Positions 6,527 through 14,945 are shown, numbered from the stretch's first letter. The stretch: 17,327 bases of DNA from Pavlovales sp. CCMP2436 (GCA_026770615.1 MU631363.1:137234-154560); one strand, 5' to 3'. Notes: generated by a model not told the origin, from the letters alone. A program made the numbers and translations.

Positions 6527-7569
6527 GTGGTGCGTCGCCGCCAGCTGCTCGAGCGCGGCGGCCAGCTCGTACGAGAGCGGGCCGGTGCTCTTGCCGTCGA
6601 GCAGGGCGATTGCCTGCTTGGCGATCGAGCGGTGCTTGGTGAGCGCCACGTCCTTCGAGGCCACCGGGTTGATCAGCCCGGAGCGCAAGTCGCCGACCGT
6701 GACCTCGATCGTGCACTTGGGGCGCGGTGCATTCGGCGCGCGCGACGGCGGGCGCACGAGCGCGATGAACTGCTCGTTGTTGATGCGGCCCTCGCGCAGG
6801 AGCGTGCGCGGGTCGTAGGGCACGAGCTCCTCGTCGAAGGAGGCGGCACGCCGCCCAGTCGCGCGCCCCACGCCGCGCATCGCGTTGTTCCGCCGGCGCG
6901 TGTTGCCGTTGGGGCCGATCGACGCCCGGAAGGCCGCCTCCTCCTCGTCCAGCTGCTCGGCGGTCCAGCCGAGCTCCTGCATGATGCGCTCGTTCATCTC
7001 GGCGCGGACGGCGCGCGTTCGATCCGCCTCGAACGTGCGCTTCCGGGCGGGCACGCGCTCCGAAGGCGGCAGGCCGAAGATCGTCGTCGCGGTGTACTCG
7101 TCGAAGGTTGAACTCCTTCTTGCGCAGCGTGAGGCCGCACTCGAAGCACAGGTTGCTGTTGGCGCGCGCGTGCGCTGAGGGGCACAGGGGCGGCGAGGCG
7201 CAGGGGCGTGAGCGCAGGCGCGGGTACGCCCGTGAAGCGGCTAGGACGCAGCGCAGCGCCTCCACGGGGGCAGAGCGTGCGCTTGCGGGCGCGGGTAGGC
7301 TTCAGGTAGGTACCATCGATGAGCGGCGAGAGCGAGAGACTTTCGGTGGTGGCCTTGGGATGCTGGGCGTCGTGGGCGGCGCGCTGCTCGTCCTCGCGGC
7401 GCTGCACCTTGTCCTCGCCGTCGTCGATTTCGTCGTCGTTCGGGTTCTTGGAGGTGTTCTGGGGCGCGCGCTGCGAGAGGTCGAGCAGGCGCGCGACATC
7501 GTCATGCGGCGGGGAGCGCATGAGTTCATCGAACACGAGGTCAAAGCGCGCGGCCTCGTCCTGCATCAT
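6527..7569 (-). pseudogene. N-terminal part of the HUH Rep gene, broken by two frameshifts
   Basis: The start is a double ATG at 7569/7566. The first frame runs from there to roughly 7270-7180 and gives an acidic, charged N terminus (MMQDEAARFD, then a D/E-rich stretch near residue 50). A second frame then carries a zinc-ribbon-like C-x3-H-x7-C-x2-C pattern (CPSAH to LCFECG, about 7182-7132). A third frame takes over at about 7110 (TFDEYTATTIFGLPP) and stays open to the TAG at 6526-6524; it holds a basic helical segment and RRRNNAMRGVGR. Third positions are nearly all G or C in whichever frame is active, so one ancestral gene with two small indels is more likely than three genes. G-runs at 7179-7190 and 7266-7270 are likely slip sites. 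Together with the catalytic part the gene would encode nearly 800 residues. No TTCGGG motif was found upstream. Confidence 0.55.
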
Positions 7570-8416
7570 GCTGCGAGCGGGATGTCTTGCTGCTCTGAGG
7601 ACGCGATGTGGGACCGATCCGCGTCTGGGCGGGAATTCACAACGTCAGATCGACTTAATGAATTTCACAACTGTTCAGGACCTGTATTAATCGTCACGAG
7701 TCGTACTCATTCCACCCATAGCGTTAACTATTCCAACCTGTTTTGAAACAGGGTGTCTAATCATGCAGTATGATTGGAGCGAGAATGGTTGACGAATTTA
7801 ATCAGGAATTCAGGCTTCCAAAATCTGGGAATCGTAGGTTCCAAAAAATTTCAAGTCTAGGACAAATTGATATGAGCGTATTCATCAGCCCTAGTCTTTG
7901 TACCACTCATATGCAGTACTTCAATACGGCTAGACGAGATGACACATAACCAGGACTGCACACGTCGATCCGCCGACCAGGACTGCGCCGATCGTCCTTA
8001 GCTCCGTATGCCCGTCTGTCGCCCCTTCGCAGGCGCCGCGCCGCCGTCGAGTGGACCCGCGCCAGATCTGGTAGGCCTTGCACCCCTCGAGCTATTTTGC
8101 GGCTTTTCCTAACTGGATGCAAATATTAACCAGTGTGCCCCGGGGCCCCCAGTTAGCCCAAAACCCTTTTTGTGTGGAAATGACGGGTTTTTGGCGCGAA
8201 ACGGGTTTTAAGCGGGGCCCCCGCGCCTCCTCAGGCCCCCCGGTTCCCGCCAACCCTTCCCGCCAAATAAGTACGATTTCCCGCCAAAACAACCCCTCCA
8301 AATTTAAAATTTAAAACTTTTTAAACTATTTTAAAATTTCAAAAATGGGGGCCCAAAAGCGCTCACATTTTGAAGTCCTGGACTTGTTTAAACCTTAAAA
8401 TCCCGTAAAAAAATGT
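7570..8416. other. Non-coding spacer between viral block and remnant ORFs
   Basis: I see no gene here. The stretch turns AT-rich at about 7640-7920 and presumably contains the Rep promoter. A GC-rich segment (7950-8090) has no sustained open frame with coding-like third positions. From 8140 the sequence alternates G/C runs with A/T runs and holds the E2F-like cluster annotated separately. Confidence 0.5.
8190..8289. promoter_or_regulatory. Cluster of four E2F/DP-like binding sites
   Basis: TTTGGCGCGAAA (8190-8201) is the classic palindromic E2F consensus TTTSGCGCSAAA. GTTCCCGCCAAC (8243-8254), TTCCCGCCAAA (8257-8267) and TTTCCCGCCAAAA (8277-8289) match the TTTCCCGC form. E2F/DP factors switch on S-phase genes in plants, algae and animals. 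A TATA-like CTATATAAAT follows at 8436-8445. Any regulated gene would run rightward, but only decayed coding remnants lie there now. Confidence 0.45.
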
Positions 8417-8720
8417 CGGAATTGGCGCACTGGCCCTATATAAATTAGACTATGCCTCAGCCTACCTCGATGCAACCGAGTTGATACGGCTCACCCCCCA
8501 GCACCCTGCACGGCGAGGTGGCTTGCAACCGAGTTGATACGGCTCAGCTCGACCGTTAGGCTGAAGATCGCTTATTTACCGCTCATCTGCGACGGCAAGG
8601 GCGGCGTGAAGCTCGACCTCTCCAGCTCGGTGTGGATTTGCGGCGGCACCCACGTCCTTCAACCGCGCCACGTTCCTCCGCACGCTGACTACGCCAACTG
8701 CAGTTGATGGATGACTTTCT
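8417..8720 (+). pseudogene. Decayed coding remnant of unknown family
   Basis: Translated pieces look protein-like but are broken. One frame gives YLDATELIRL near 8463-8492. A 53-bp tandem duplication then shifts phase, and the downstream frame reads RLKIAYLPLICDGKGG, KLDLSSSVWICGGTHV and, after one more shift near 8660, FNRATFLRTLTTPTAV before a TGA at about 8708. No start codon in frame and no family recognised. It may be a fragment of a host or viral gene. Low confidence that it was ever a single gene. Confidence 0.25.
8471..8546 (+). repeat. 23-bp direct repeat, period 53 bp
   Basis: The 23-mer beginning TGCAACCGAG and ending ACGGCTCA is identical at 8471-8493 and 8524-8546. The 53-bp period is not a multiple of three, so it breaks the reading frame of the remnant it lies in. 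Confidence 0.75.
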
Positions 8721-8742
8721 TTTCGCTTCCCTCCGTGAAACT

Positions 8743-8766
8743 CAATATTCAATATATTGAATATTG
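8743..8766. repeat. 24-bp perfect palindrome
   Basis: The half-site CAATATTCAATA is followed immediately by its reverse complement, with no spacer. AT-rich; it could form a cruciform or bind a dimeric protein, or be chance. Confidence 0.6.
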
Positions 8767-8936
8767 GCAGTTAGTTAGTGAATCAAATTTCGCGCGGTTT
8801 TGCTCATTGAGCGCACTACCACACAGTCGCGCGGCGTACGGACGGCCAGCCGCACATCCATCGTGCCGATCATGAACCAAGGATGCGGACGTGGACAAGG
8901 CCCAAAGATCACGGTGTCAGCAAATTTAGGGCTTAA

Positions 8937-9441
8937 ACTTGCAATAGGGGTTGGTTGGCCCAAGGGTATTTTTCTTCCTGTCTGGTTTGGCTAACAGGGG
9001 CTAACACAGTGATCTTTGGGGTTAACGCCGTGATACCCTGGGGTGATAGTCATGCTTGATGGTCCGGGTGATAGCCAGAGGTGTTGCCGACGTGCCCTTA
9101 GAAGCATGACCTACTCATGCCGAGTCGGGTAGAGAGGTAAAAAACAAAAACGGGCCCTATTAGAGATATAGTCATTTTGACACCAGCGCGCAACGGAGGA
9201 TTTGGAGCCCCCAAAGCGGCCCGGCAGCTAGCGAGAGTGTTAAGGCTGCACTCCCACTCATCACCCCCTAGGCGGGGGCCACGCCTTTTCGGCCTCCTAC
9301 TCCGCGATGAAGTTGACCGCGATGAAATCGTCCCACTTGCAATAGGGGTTGGCTGGCCCAAGGGTAGTTTTCTCCCTGTCTGGTTTGGTCAACAGGGGCT
9401 AACACAGTGATCTTTGGGGTTAACACAGTTATACCCTGGGG
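8937..9441 (+). repeat. 108-bp direct repeat flanking 290 bp
   Basis: Bases 8937-9044 and 9335-9441 are near-identical copies beginning ACTTGCAATAGGGGTTGG and ending TACCCTGGGG, with a handful of substitutions. The 290 bp between are unrelated. The layout (direct repeat, core, direct repeat) resembles a very small LTR-type or tandemly duplicated unit, but no primer-binding site or coding region is visible. Confidence 0.7.
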
Positions 9442-9463
9442 TTAACACTGTGATGCCTTGGGG
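9399..9463 (+). repeat. Minisatellite, three units of 21-22 bp
   Basis: Units run TAACACAGTGATCTTTGGGG, then TTAACACAGTTATACCCTGG(GG), then TTAACACTGTGATGCCTTGG(GG). The first unit and a weaker second one also occur in the left copy of the 108-bp repeat. Confidence 0.6.
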
Positions 9464-9536
9464 CCAAGTTGTTGGGGCCTGTGGGGGTACGCTTCTCGGC
9501 GCTCTTGCGCTTGGGGACATCATTACATAAAATGGT

Positions 9537-9567
9537 GAACGAAAAATGGTGACACTATTTTTCGTTC
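9537..9567. repeat. Hairpin-forming inverted repeat
   Basis: Two 14-bp arms, GAACGAAAAATGGT and ACTATTTTTCGTTC, pair with one mismatch around a 3-base loop. It could be a transcription-end or nicking-site hairpin, but it has no neighbouring gene that fits. Confidence 0.5.
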
Positions 9568-9579
9568 GCAGGACGAGCG

Positions 9580-9862
9580 GCATTTCAATATACTCACGTT
9601 CACGGCAGGGTCGTTCTCAACAGACAACCTCTACTTCGCGGCAAATTTGACTTTATTTTTGAACGGCAAAGGTTGCTTTTACACCGTCGTCAACTTTCTG
9701 CAACTTTGAGCTACTTTGATTGGGCGCACTTTGCCCTTAAATGTGTAAAGGGCATTTCTGAAAGTAATAATACTGGCGGGTACTCCGCGCTCAACGATTT
9801 GTTTACCACGGGCGACTTCCTCTCCATCCTCTTCCAGTATTTCTACCAAGGTGTCGCACGTC
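9580..9862 (+). pseudogene. Second decayed coding remnant, unknown family
   Basis: One frame reads HFNILTFTAGSF, NLYFAANLTLFLNGKG and FYTVVNF, then hits TGA near 9710. A neighbouring frame continues with YFDWAHFALKCVKGISE and YSALNDLFTTGDFLSILFQY to about 9850. The hydrophobic/aromatic pattern looks like strands of a real protein split by one frameshift near 9705. Third positions are less GC-rich than in the genes nearby. It might be related to the remnant at 8417-8720, interrupted by the repeat region between them, but no motif links them. No family recognised. Confidence 0.25.
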
Positions 9863-10049
9863 GCGTTCTGTGCGAGGGATTCTGTACTCGCTCAACTGTC
9901 GTCGAGCGCTTCAGATGCTTGCCTCGCCTCAGCCGTCGGGGGTACAAGTGCCATGCCCCTACGCCCCCGACCAGAGGCTGGCAAATGGAGGCTTAAAAAA
10001 AACGTCAAATCCATGGCGGTGCACAGGAGAACTTAACTCACCAGCGCTC

Positions 10050-11243
10050 ATGGCGGCGGCGCAGGTGGGGAGGGAGCCCGACACGCCCGCGCTTATGGCC
10101 TGGCTGCACGCCGCGCATTTTGATGACGTGGACGAGGATGGCTCGCTGAAAGTCTCGCGCGCAGAGGTGGCGCGCTCGCTCTGCCGGGCCCTCGGGCGCT
10201 TCCCGACGGAGCCGGAACTCGACTTTGTCTGGGCGAAGCTAAATGCGTGCGGCACCGCGGAGCTGCTCGACTTTGAGGACTGGGAGCTCGCGCAAGGCTC
10301 GGCGTCCGCCGAGGCGCTCACGGGCGTGGCGCGCGCGATGGGGGGCACTTTGCTGCGCAGCACTGTCCGGGTTCTCCCGCGCACTCCGGCGGTTTCGTTT
10401 TTCCGCCCCAAGACGGCGGCCGAGGGCGAGCCTGCCGTGCTCCGCCTGTTGCGCTTGCTGCGCGCTCCGGACCTGCTAAACGTGCGCGAGCTGGGTTCCC
10501 GTGTTGGAGCCGCTGCGCACTTCATGGGCGTCTCCGCGCTCGCGGCGACGTGCCTCTTTAAGGCGCACCGCGCCGTTTGCACATACGGGCTAGGGATTGG
10601 CCATGACGGAATGTACGCGGCGGAGGATCCGCTGACGAGAGGCAGCTTCGCGGGCAACTGCCTGGGGGGCGCCGTTGGCGGCGCGGCACACTCCGTCATA
10701 ATGTGCCCGATGGCGGCCAAGCCGTGGGTCTCGCTCGCCCCTCTCGGGCCCGCCGAGGCGATCGCCGTGGCGCACGGCGCTAGATCGCCCGCTGCGGCCC
10801 GGGTACGCACTGCCGTGAGCAGCCTCTCCCGCGCCTACTCGGGGCTCCCAGTTGTGGTCCTGCGGGACGTGGCCGGGTTTGCCGCTTTTTTTGGAGCTTT
10901 CAACGCTGCCATAAAGGCGCTCGAGGGCTACCGGCCGCCGCTGGCGCACGCGCGCGAGTCCTTGGATGGCGGCATCACCCATGCCCAGGGGACGCGCGGC
11001 ATCATGCAAACGGTCGCCGCGGGAGGCGCGGGCGGGCTTGCTTATCACTCGGTCACATACCCTATCGAAAGAACGGCACAGCTGTGCGCGCGCGCGCAGA
11101 GCTGGCGCGAGGTGGTGCGCGCCCTGTGCGCGGGCGGGCCGAATTTTCGCGGATTTTGGCGGTCGAGCCTTCAGCACACCGCCACCGGCGCGATCACCTT
11201 TGCCGCCTACGACAGCGCGATGCATCTGATTTTAGAAATATGA
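10050..11243 (+). CDS. Mitochondrial-carrier-like protein with EF-hand-like N terminus
   Basis: A single-exon frame from the ATG at 10050 gives 397 residues. Residues 24-38 contain an EF-hand-like loop with D-x-D-x-D-G (DVDEDGSL), but the twelfth loop position is Arg where Glu is usual; a second, more degenerate loop follows about 35 residues later (LLDFEDW). The C-terminal 230 residues resemble the mitochondrial carrier fold: GGAVGGAAHSVIMCP, then LRDVAGFAAFFGAF (typical of the even helices), then AGGAGGLAYHSVTYP with P-I-E-R, and a last GFWRS...AITFAAYD segment. The P-x-[DE]-x-x-[KR] signatures are incomplete, so it is a divergent carrier. Ca-regulated carriers of the inner mitochondrial membrane have this layout, but substrate and Ca binding cannot be stated. 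An in-frame extension upstream to 9870 lacks coding character. Confidence 0.65.
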   Translation: MAAAQVGREPDTPALMAWLHAAHFDDVDEDGSLKVSRAEVARSLCRALGRFPTEPELDFVWAKLNACGTAELLDFEDWELAQGSASAEALTGVARAMGGTLLRSTVRVLPRTPAVSFFRPKTAAEGEPAVLRLLRLLRAPDLLNVRELGSRVGAAAHFMGVSALAATCLFKAHRAVCTYGLGIGHDGMYAAEDPLTRGSFAGNCLGGAVGGAAHSVIMCPMAAKPWVSLAPLGPAEAIAVAHGARSPAAARVRTAVSSLSRAYSGLPVVVLRDVAGFAAFFGAFNAAIKALEGYRPPLAHARESLDGGITHAQGTRGIMQTVAAGGAGGLAYHSVTYPIERTAQLCARAQSWREVVRALCAGGPNFRGFWRSSLQHTATGAITFAAYDSAMHLILEI

Positions 11244-11288
11244 ACGTTCCGAACAATATATAAGTTCTGGCCCCGATCGCTGCCCAGC

Positions 11289-11478
11289 GTGGGAACACGA
11301 CAAACAGCAACCAGCAGATCATCTCCCTAAACGCCCTTGCCCGGGCACACTACCGGAGATCCATCGGCACGCGCGGTGGCGCCCAAGCCAGCGCAGCCGA
11401 CTAAGGCACGCAGCAGGCAATGGGCGACGCAGCGCTCAGACCAGCACAACATTCAGAACAGTCAGACGCCAGCTTGAA
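11289..11478 (+). repeat. 190-bp dispersed repeat, copy 1
   Basis: Begins GTGGGAACACGACAAACAG and ends GACGCCAGCTTGAA. It matches the copy at 15465-15654 over the full 190 bp with only a few substitutions, and the reversed partial copy at 14130-14250. It has no open frame of note and no clear terminal inverted repeats, so it could be a SINE- or MITE-like element. Its right end abuts the broken ankyrin-repeat gene. Confidence 0.8.
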
Positions 11479-11990
11479 GCGCGGTTTTTCCATAAGTATT
11501 TTGTAAATTCACATCAATTCTTCGGTGTGTGAGTAACGCTTTCACACATTCTATATCTCCATTTTGACAAGCCCACGTTACAAGATCCTTGAATGTATTC
11601 ACCTGCAAAAGAACCTATTGCGACGTTGTATTTGTAGATAATCTGGACGACTTTGAATGATAATAGCATTTCAGTATACAGCGCGGTACGTTTGACGTTA
11701 TCTGTAAAATTCACATTAATTCCTTGGTGTGAGAGTAACGCATTCACACATAGTAAATTTCCATTTCAACCTCCGGTTGATATGTTGGTTATATTGCATC
11801 CTGATAGTGCTGTTATTATAACCGGAGTGTTCCGTTGTGTGGCTCGAATATGGTGATTTGAATGTTGTTTTTATGCAGGTGGGCGATTTTTTCGAAATAT
11901 ACGCAATCGATCGGTTGCATTCACATCATCACCGGCTTCGAGTAACGCTTCCATCTTTCGCACCAGGCCATTCATTTGGGCCATTACTCA
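11479..11990 (-). pseudogene. Broken ankyrin-repeat gene remnant, AT-rich
   Basis: Translation of the minus strand in shifting frames gives several ankyrin-repeat units. Near 11965-11910 there is KMEALLEAGDDVNATDR. Near 11750-11680 there is VNALLSHQGINVNF followed by KRTALYTEML. Near 11590-11480 there is TWACQNGDIECVKALL, then THRRIDVNLQNTYGKTAL. The L-L-x-x-G/H-x-x-V/I-N core recurs with a period near 33 residues, interrupted by frameshifts and stops. Ankyrin repeats bind other proteins. The stretch is far more AT-rich than the neighbouring genes, which suggests a different origin (giant viruses and bacteria are common sources) or relaxed decay. Its 3' side runs straight into dispersed repeat copy 1 within an ankyrin motif, so the element probably inserted there. 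Confidence 0.5.
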
Positions 11991-12511
11991 CAAGACGTGA
12001 GCCGAGGAAAGAGCCGAAGAAGAAGCGCGCCGCATATCCCTATTAGTAATATAAGTTCTGGGATTGTGTAGACGCTTACTCGTAACTTTTAGAAGCGATG
12101 GGCGCGAGGGACAAGGTATTCTTATTCTTATTATTATTATGGTACCTCGGCGGGGACGCGCGGGTCGCGCACAACAAGGGTAGACGCGTCGGCGAGCGAT
12201 TCCGTCACTCGCTGCATACGTAGATCGATGACCGTCCCTTCCTTTTTAATAATAGTTCTTTTAATTTTTCCACGCTCTGGCGCTCCAGCGCTGCGTCATC
12301 CTCCTGAGCTTGAACGTGCGCGCTTGCCCTCCTGGCACCCCATCGCCCATCCCCCGCACTATACGCGCACCCCTCCTTGTCCACTCAACTCAGTGCATGG
12401 CCCCATCGCCCACCACCATGCATTTCCGCTCCCATCCCTCTCCCGTGCCGTCCAGTAAACTCACGGCTCCATGTCCCATCCCCTAATCCTCTCTCGTCGC
12501 AACCCCTCGCG
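11991..12511. other. Spacer and presumed promoter of the SDR gene
   Basis: No gene seen. Contains a short TTATT-type simple repeat (about 12119-12140) and, from 12330 on, a C-rich, pyrimidine-rich leader with few G that runs to the SDR start; that leader probably is the 5' untranslated region. Confidence 0.45.
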
Positions 12512-14945
12512 ATGGAACCCGTCAAGGAGATGAAGGGCAAGTACACAAAGGCAACGCTGGCCAAGCTCGACGCTTCGAGGTTCAGTGGCATCAGCATTGC
12601 CATCACAGGCTGCAGCAGCGGGACAGGCCTCGAGGTGGCCCTGATCGCCGCGGAGAAGGGCAAGCATGCGACAGTGTACATGCTCAATCGCAAGAGCGAG
12701 CGCGCCACCGCCGCGGAGGCGACTGTGCGCGCCAGGGCGTCTCCCACGACGCAGGTGCACAGTATCGAGTGCGACCTCGCCTCCTTCGCCTCCGTCCGCT
12801 CGGCGGCGCAGGAGCTCGTCACGAAGGCCGGCGCCCATGGCCTCTCGGTCCTGCTCCTCAACGCCGGAGTGATGGTATGACGTGCGCTAATGCGCAGCTC
12901 GCCTAACCGCCGGGGGCGGAAATCTCCAACCCCTGGTCTAGTCCCAGGTGGCGGGGTGACTTAATAATCCTCCACTTATCTTAAAAATCTCTCTCCTCAT
13001 CTAAGGCAATGGCTGAGGGGAGCACAGTGGACGGCTATGACATGCAGCTCCAGACGAACCACCTCTCGCACTTCCTCTTGGCCCAGCTGTGCATGCCCGC
13101 GCTCAACAAGGCGGCCGGCAGCGCGACGGGCGCGCGCATCGTATCGGTCAGCTCCAACATGCGCAACTTTGGACCGCTTCTGGAGGCCAAGTATTTTAAA
13201 AAGTTCGCGGGCCCTGGCTCTCTGGGCGGCAACGGCAACAGCATGTTCCGAAGCGGAGGAAACTGTGAGTCAAATCAACTCCCTCCCGAAGCTTTTATTT
13301 TTCTATCGAACTAAATGATGATCGAACTAAATGATTGTATTTGGACACAGATTATGGTCACTTAATTGATTGGATCACTCTGATGTTATACATGTAAAAA
13401 AAATACATTTCACTCTCAGTACCCTACCCACCCCCTTCCCCCCCCGCGAGTTAGCTAGCGAATATACAGTTCACTCTTAGTACCCTACCCCCCCCCCCCG
13501 TGTTAGCTAGCGAATATATTGATGTAGTGGGATTCTGGCTGGCGGTGTGTCAAGCTCAAGTCAAGCTGATCTTAGTGCTCCGACGCAGGCTCCTACGCGC
13601 TACGCCGACGTGGGGAACTGGTGTATGAACCTATTAATACTTGCATACATTAAATACTGATTTAGTAATATGTTACTCATTTTTATAGGGGTGCGCTACC
13701 ACCACAGCAAGCTCGCCAACATCGTGTTCACCATGGCTCTGAACGACCGCCTGCAGGCTGCGGGCTCCGCGGTGAAGGCGCTCGCGTGTGAACCCGGACT
13801 CGCGACGACGAACCTACAGGTAGCTTACATTCATATACTCCCCCGGGCCATAATGTTGGTCTATCGGTTTCTCCGCTACGTCTGGGGGCTTTCCCGACAT
13901 CCCCGCGGGCTGAAAAGTCAGGGCCCAGTCGCCAACCCCCTGGGGTGCCTTTGGTACCCTCGCGACGACGAATCTGCGACGAACCTGCAGGTATAAAAAA
14001 ATAAAGAATGGCTCAGCAATGTGCGGCAGGAGACTCGCGTTCACTCACAGACGAGATCGTGCAGACATAGACAGACAGAGAAGCGGTGAGCCTGCGTCCC
14101 CCTGTGTTAATATATACTACTGATAAGGATTCAAGCTGGCGTCTGACTGTCCTGAATGTTGTGCTGGTCTGAGCGCTGCGTCGCCCATTGCCTGCTGCGT
14201 GCATTAGTCGGCTGCGCTAGCTTGGGCACCACTGCGCGTGCCGATGGATTTCATCATCAATGTAGCTATTTTTTGCATATCCAAATATTCAGACTGCAAG
14301 TCAGTGCCATCCCCAGCCCCTTGCAATTACGTTACGACTACATGCATGTAGTCGTATTAGTATTCAGTCTAGTTACGAACTACCCGATTAGGGTGGCCTA
14401 CGCCACTGGCGGCCATTGAAAATGCATGCATTTTGCAGCATGCATTTAAATCAGATTTTGGGAGCCAGCCTGTTATCTTTTTAAAGAACGGCCTCCGGGG
14501 GCCATCCAGATGAAATGAAAAAGGAAAATAGGCTGTTTCGGGAGCTTTGGTCGATTACATTGTTTGCGCTCGAATAAACATTTTTTGCGGAGAGCCTGAG
14601 CTCGACATGGCTCCAACAACTTTTAAAACTGTTTTGCGCGCATTGCAGGGCAACGCGATCGCCGGTGGCGGCATGCTCAAGTCCGAGTGGTGGATCCTCA
14701 ACTTCTTCTTCCAGTCGGCGCAGGACGGCGCGCTTCCCGCCCTCTTGTGCTGCTTCGCGCCCGACGCGCAGTCCGGCGACTATTACGCGCCAGGGAGCTT
14801 TCAGAACTTTTACGGACCTCCGGTGCCCCTCGCGCGCGCGGGCGTCTTCTTCAACCCCAAGGCGGAGTTGCTCTCGATGCACGCGCCGTCACGTGCGCTG
14901 CTGTGGGAGGTCTCTGAAAGGGCATGCGGCGAGTTCCGCCTCTGA
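12512..14945 (+). CDS. Short-chain dehydrogenase/reductase, four exons
   Basis: These enzymes use NAD(P)(H) to oxidise or reduce alcohol and carbonyl groups; the substrate cannot be told. Exons are 12512-12874, 13006-13264, 13689-13819 and 14649-14945, all with GT-AG borders. Phases join without a break (the Trp codon spans exons 2 and 3) into 349 residues. The Rossmann glycine motif is TGCSSGTG (32-39), the Asp of the CDL motif is D88, and NAGVM is at 117-121. The strand ending in the catalytic Ser is IVSVSS (166-171), and the catalytic pair is Y211-H-H-S-K215. The EPGL-TTNLQ region ends exon 3, and the C-terminal exon carries [12 protein letters not shown] and SGDYY, typical of retinol-dehydrogenase/WWOX-like members. 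Start: the ATG at 12512 gives a normal N-terminal length; upstream in-frame ATGs lie in the C-rich leader. Stop is TGA. Confidence 0.8.
13265..13688 (+). other. SDR intron 2, with tandem repeat and exon-like segment
   Basis: Starts GTGAGT and ends TATAG. It holds a two-copy tandem repeat (about 13408-13520, units of roughly 55 bp with TAGTACCCTACCC, a C-run and TTAGCTAGCGAATATA). Near its right end, 13589-13622, an AG is followed by a frame reading [11 protein letters not shown], which resembles the residues expected just before the YxxxK exon. That segment could be an alternative exon or a decayed duplicate; its phase does not fit the flanking exons with a GT donor. Confidence 0.5.
13820..14648 (+). 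other. SDR intron 3, with duplicated exon end and reversed repeat
   Basis: Starts GTAGCT after ...AACCTACAG and ends GCATTGCAG. At 13959-13992 it repeats the last bases of exon 3 (CTCGCGACGACGAA, then CTGCAG before GTATAA), so a second candidate donor exists. It carries reversed dispersed-repeat copy 3 (14130-14250) and a perfect 16-bp palindrome AAAATGCATGCATTTT at 14419-14434. Confidence 0.55.
14130..14250 (-). repeat. 190-bp dispersed repeat, copy 3, reversed and truncated
   Basis: The reverse complement matches the right 120 bp of copies 1 and 2, from TTCAAGCTGGCGTCTGAC to GCGCGTGCCGATGGAT. The left 70 bp are missing. It sits inside intron 3 of the SDR gene. Confidence 0.75.

Larger units (their letters stand above)
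8767..9579. other. Non-coding spacer with repeats
   Basis: I see no gene in this stretch. It holds the two copies of the 108-bp direct repeat, the short minisatellite at 9399-9463 and the hairpin at 9537-9567. Frames that appear open, including one across 9177-9361, lack coding-like third positions. Confidence 0.5.

Noticed and set aside
5258..7111. 617-codon open frame on the plus strand
   Set aside because: It is antisense to the Rep gene. Its Arg/Leu/His-rich product is the usual shadow of a GC-rich coding strand; the minus strand has the HUH motifs and GC-rich third positions.
9537..9567. Hairpin as the Rep nicking origin
   Set aside because: It lies 2 kb outside the viral block, and no conserved nick-site sequence or link to Rep can be shown.
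9959..10810. 283-codon minus-strand frame
   Set aside because: Shadow of the carrier gene; Ser/Arg/Ala-rich with no domain.
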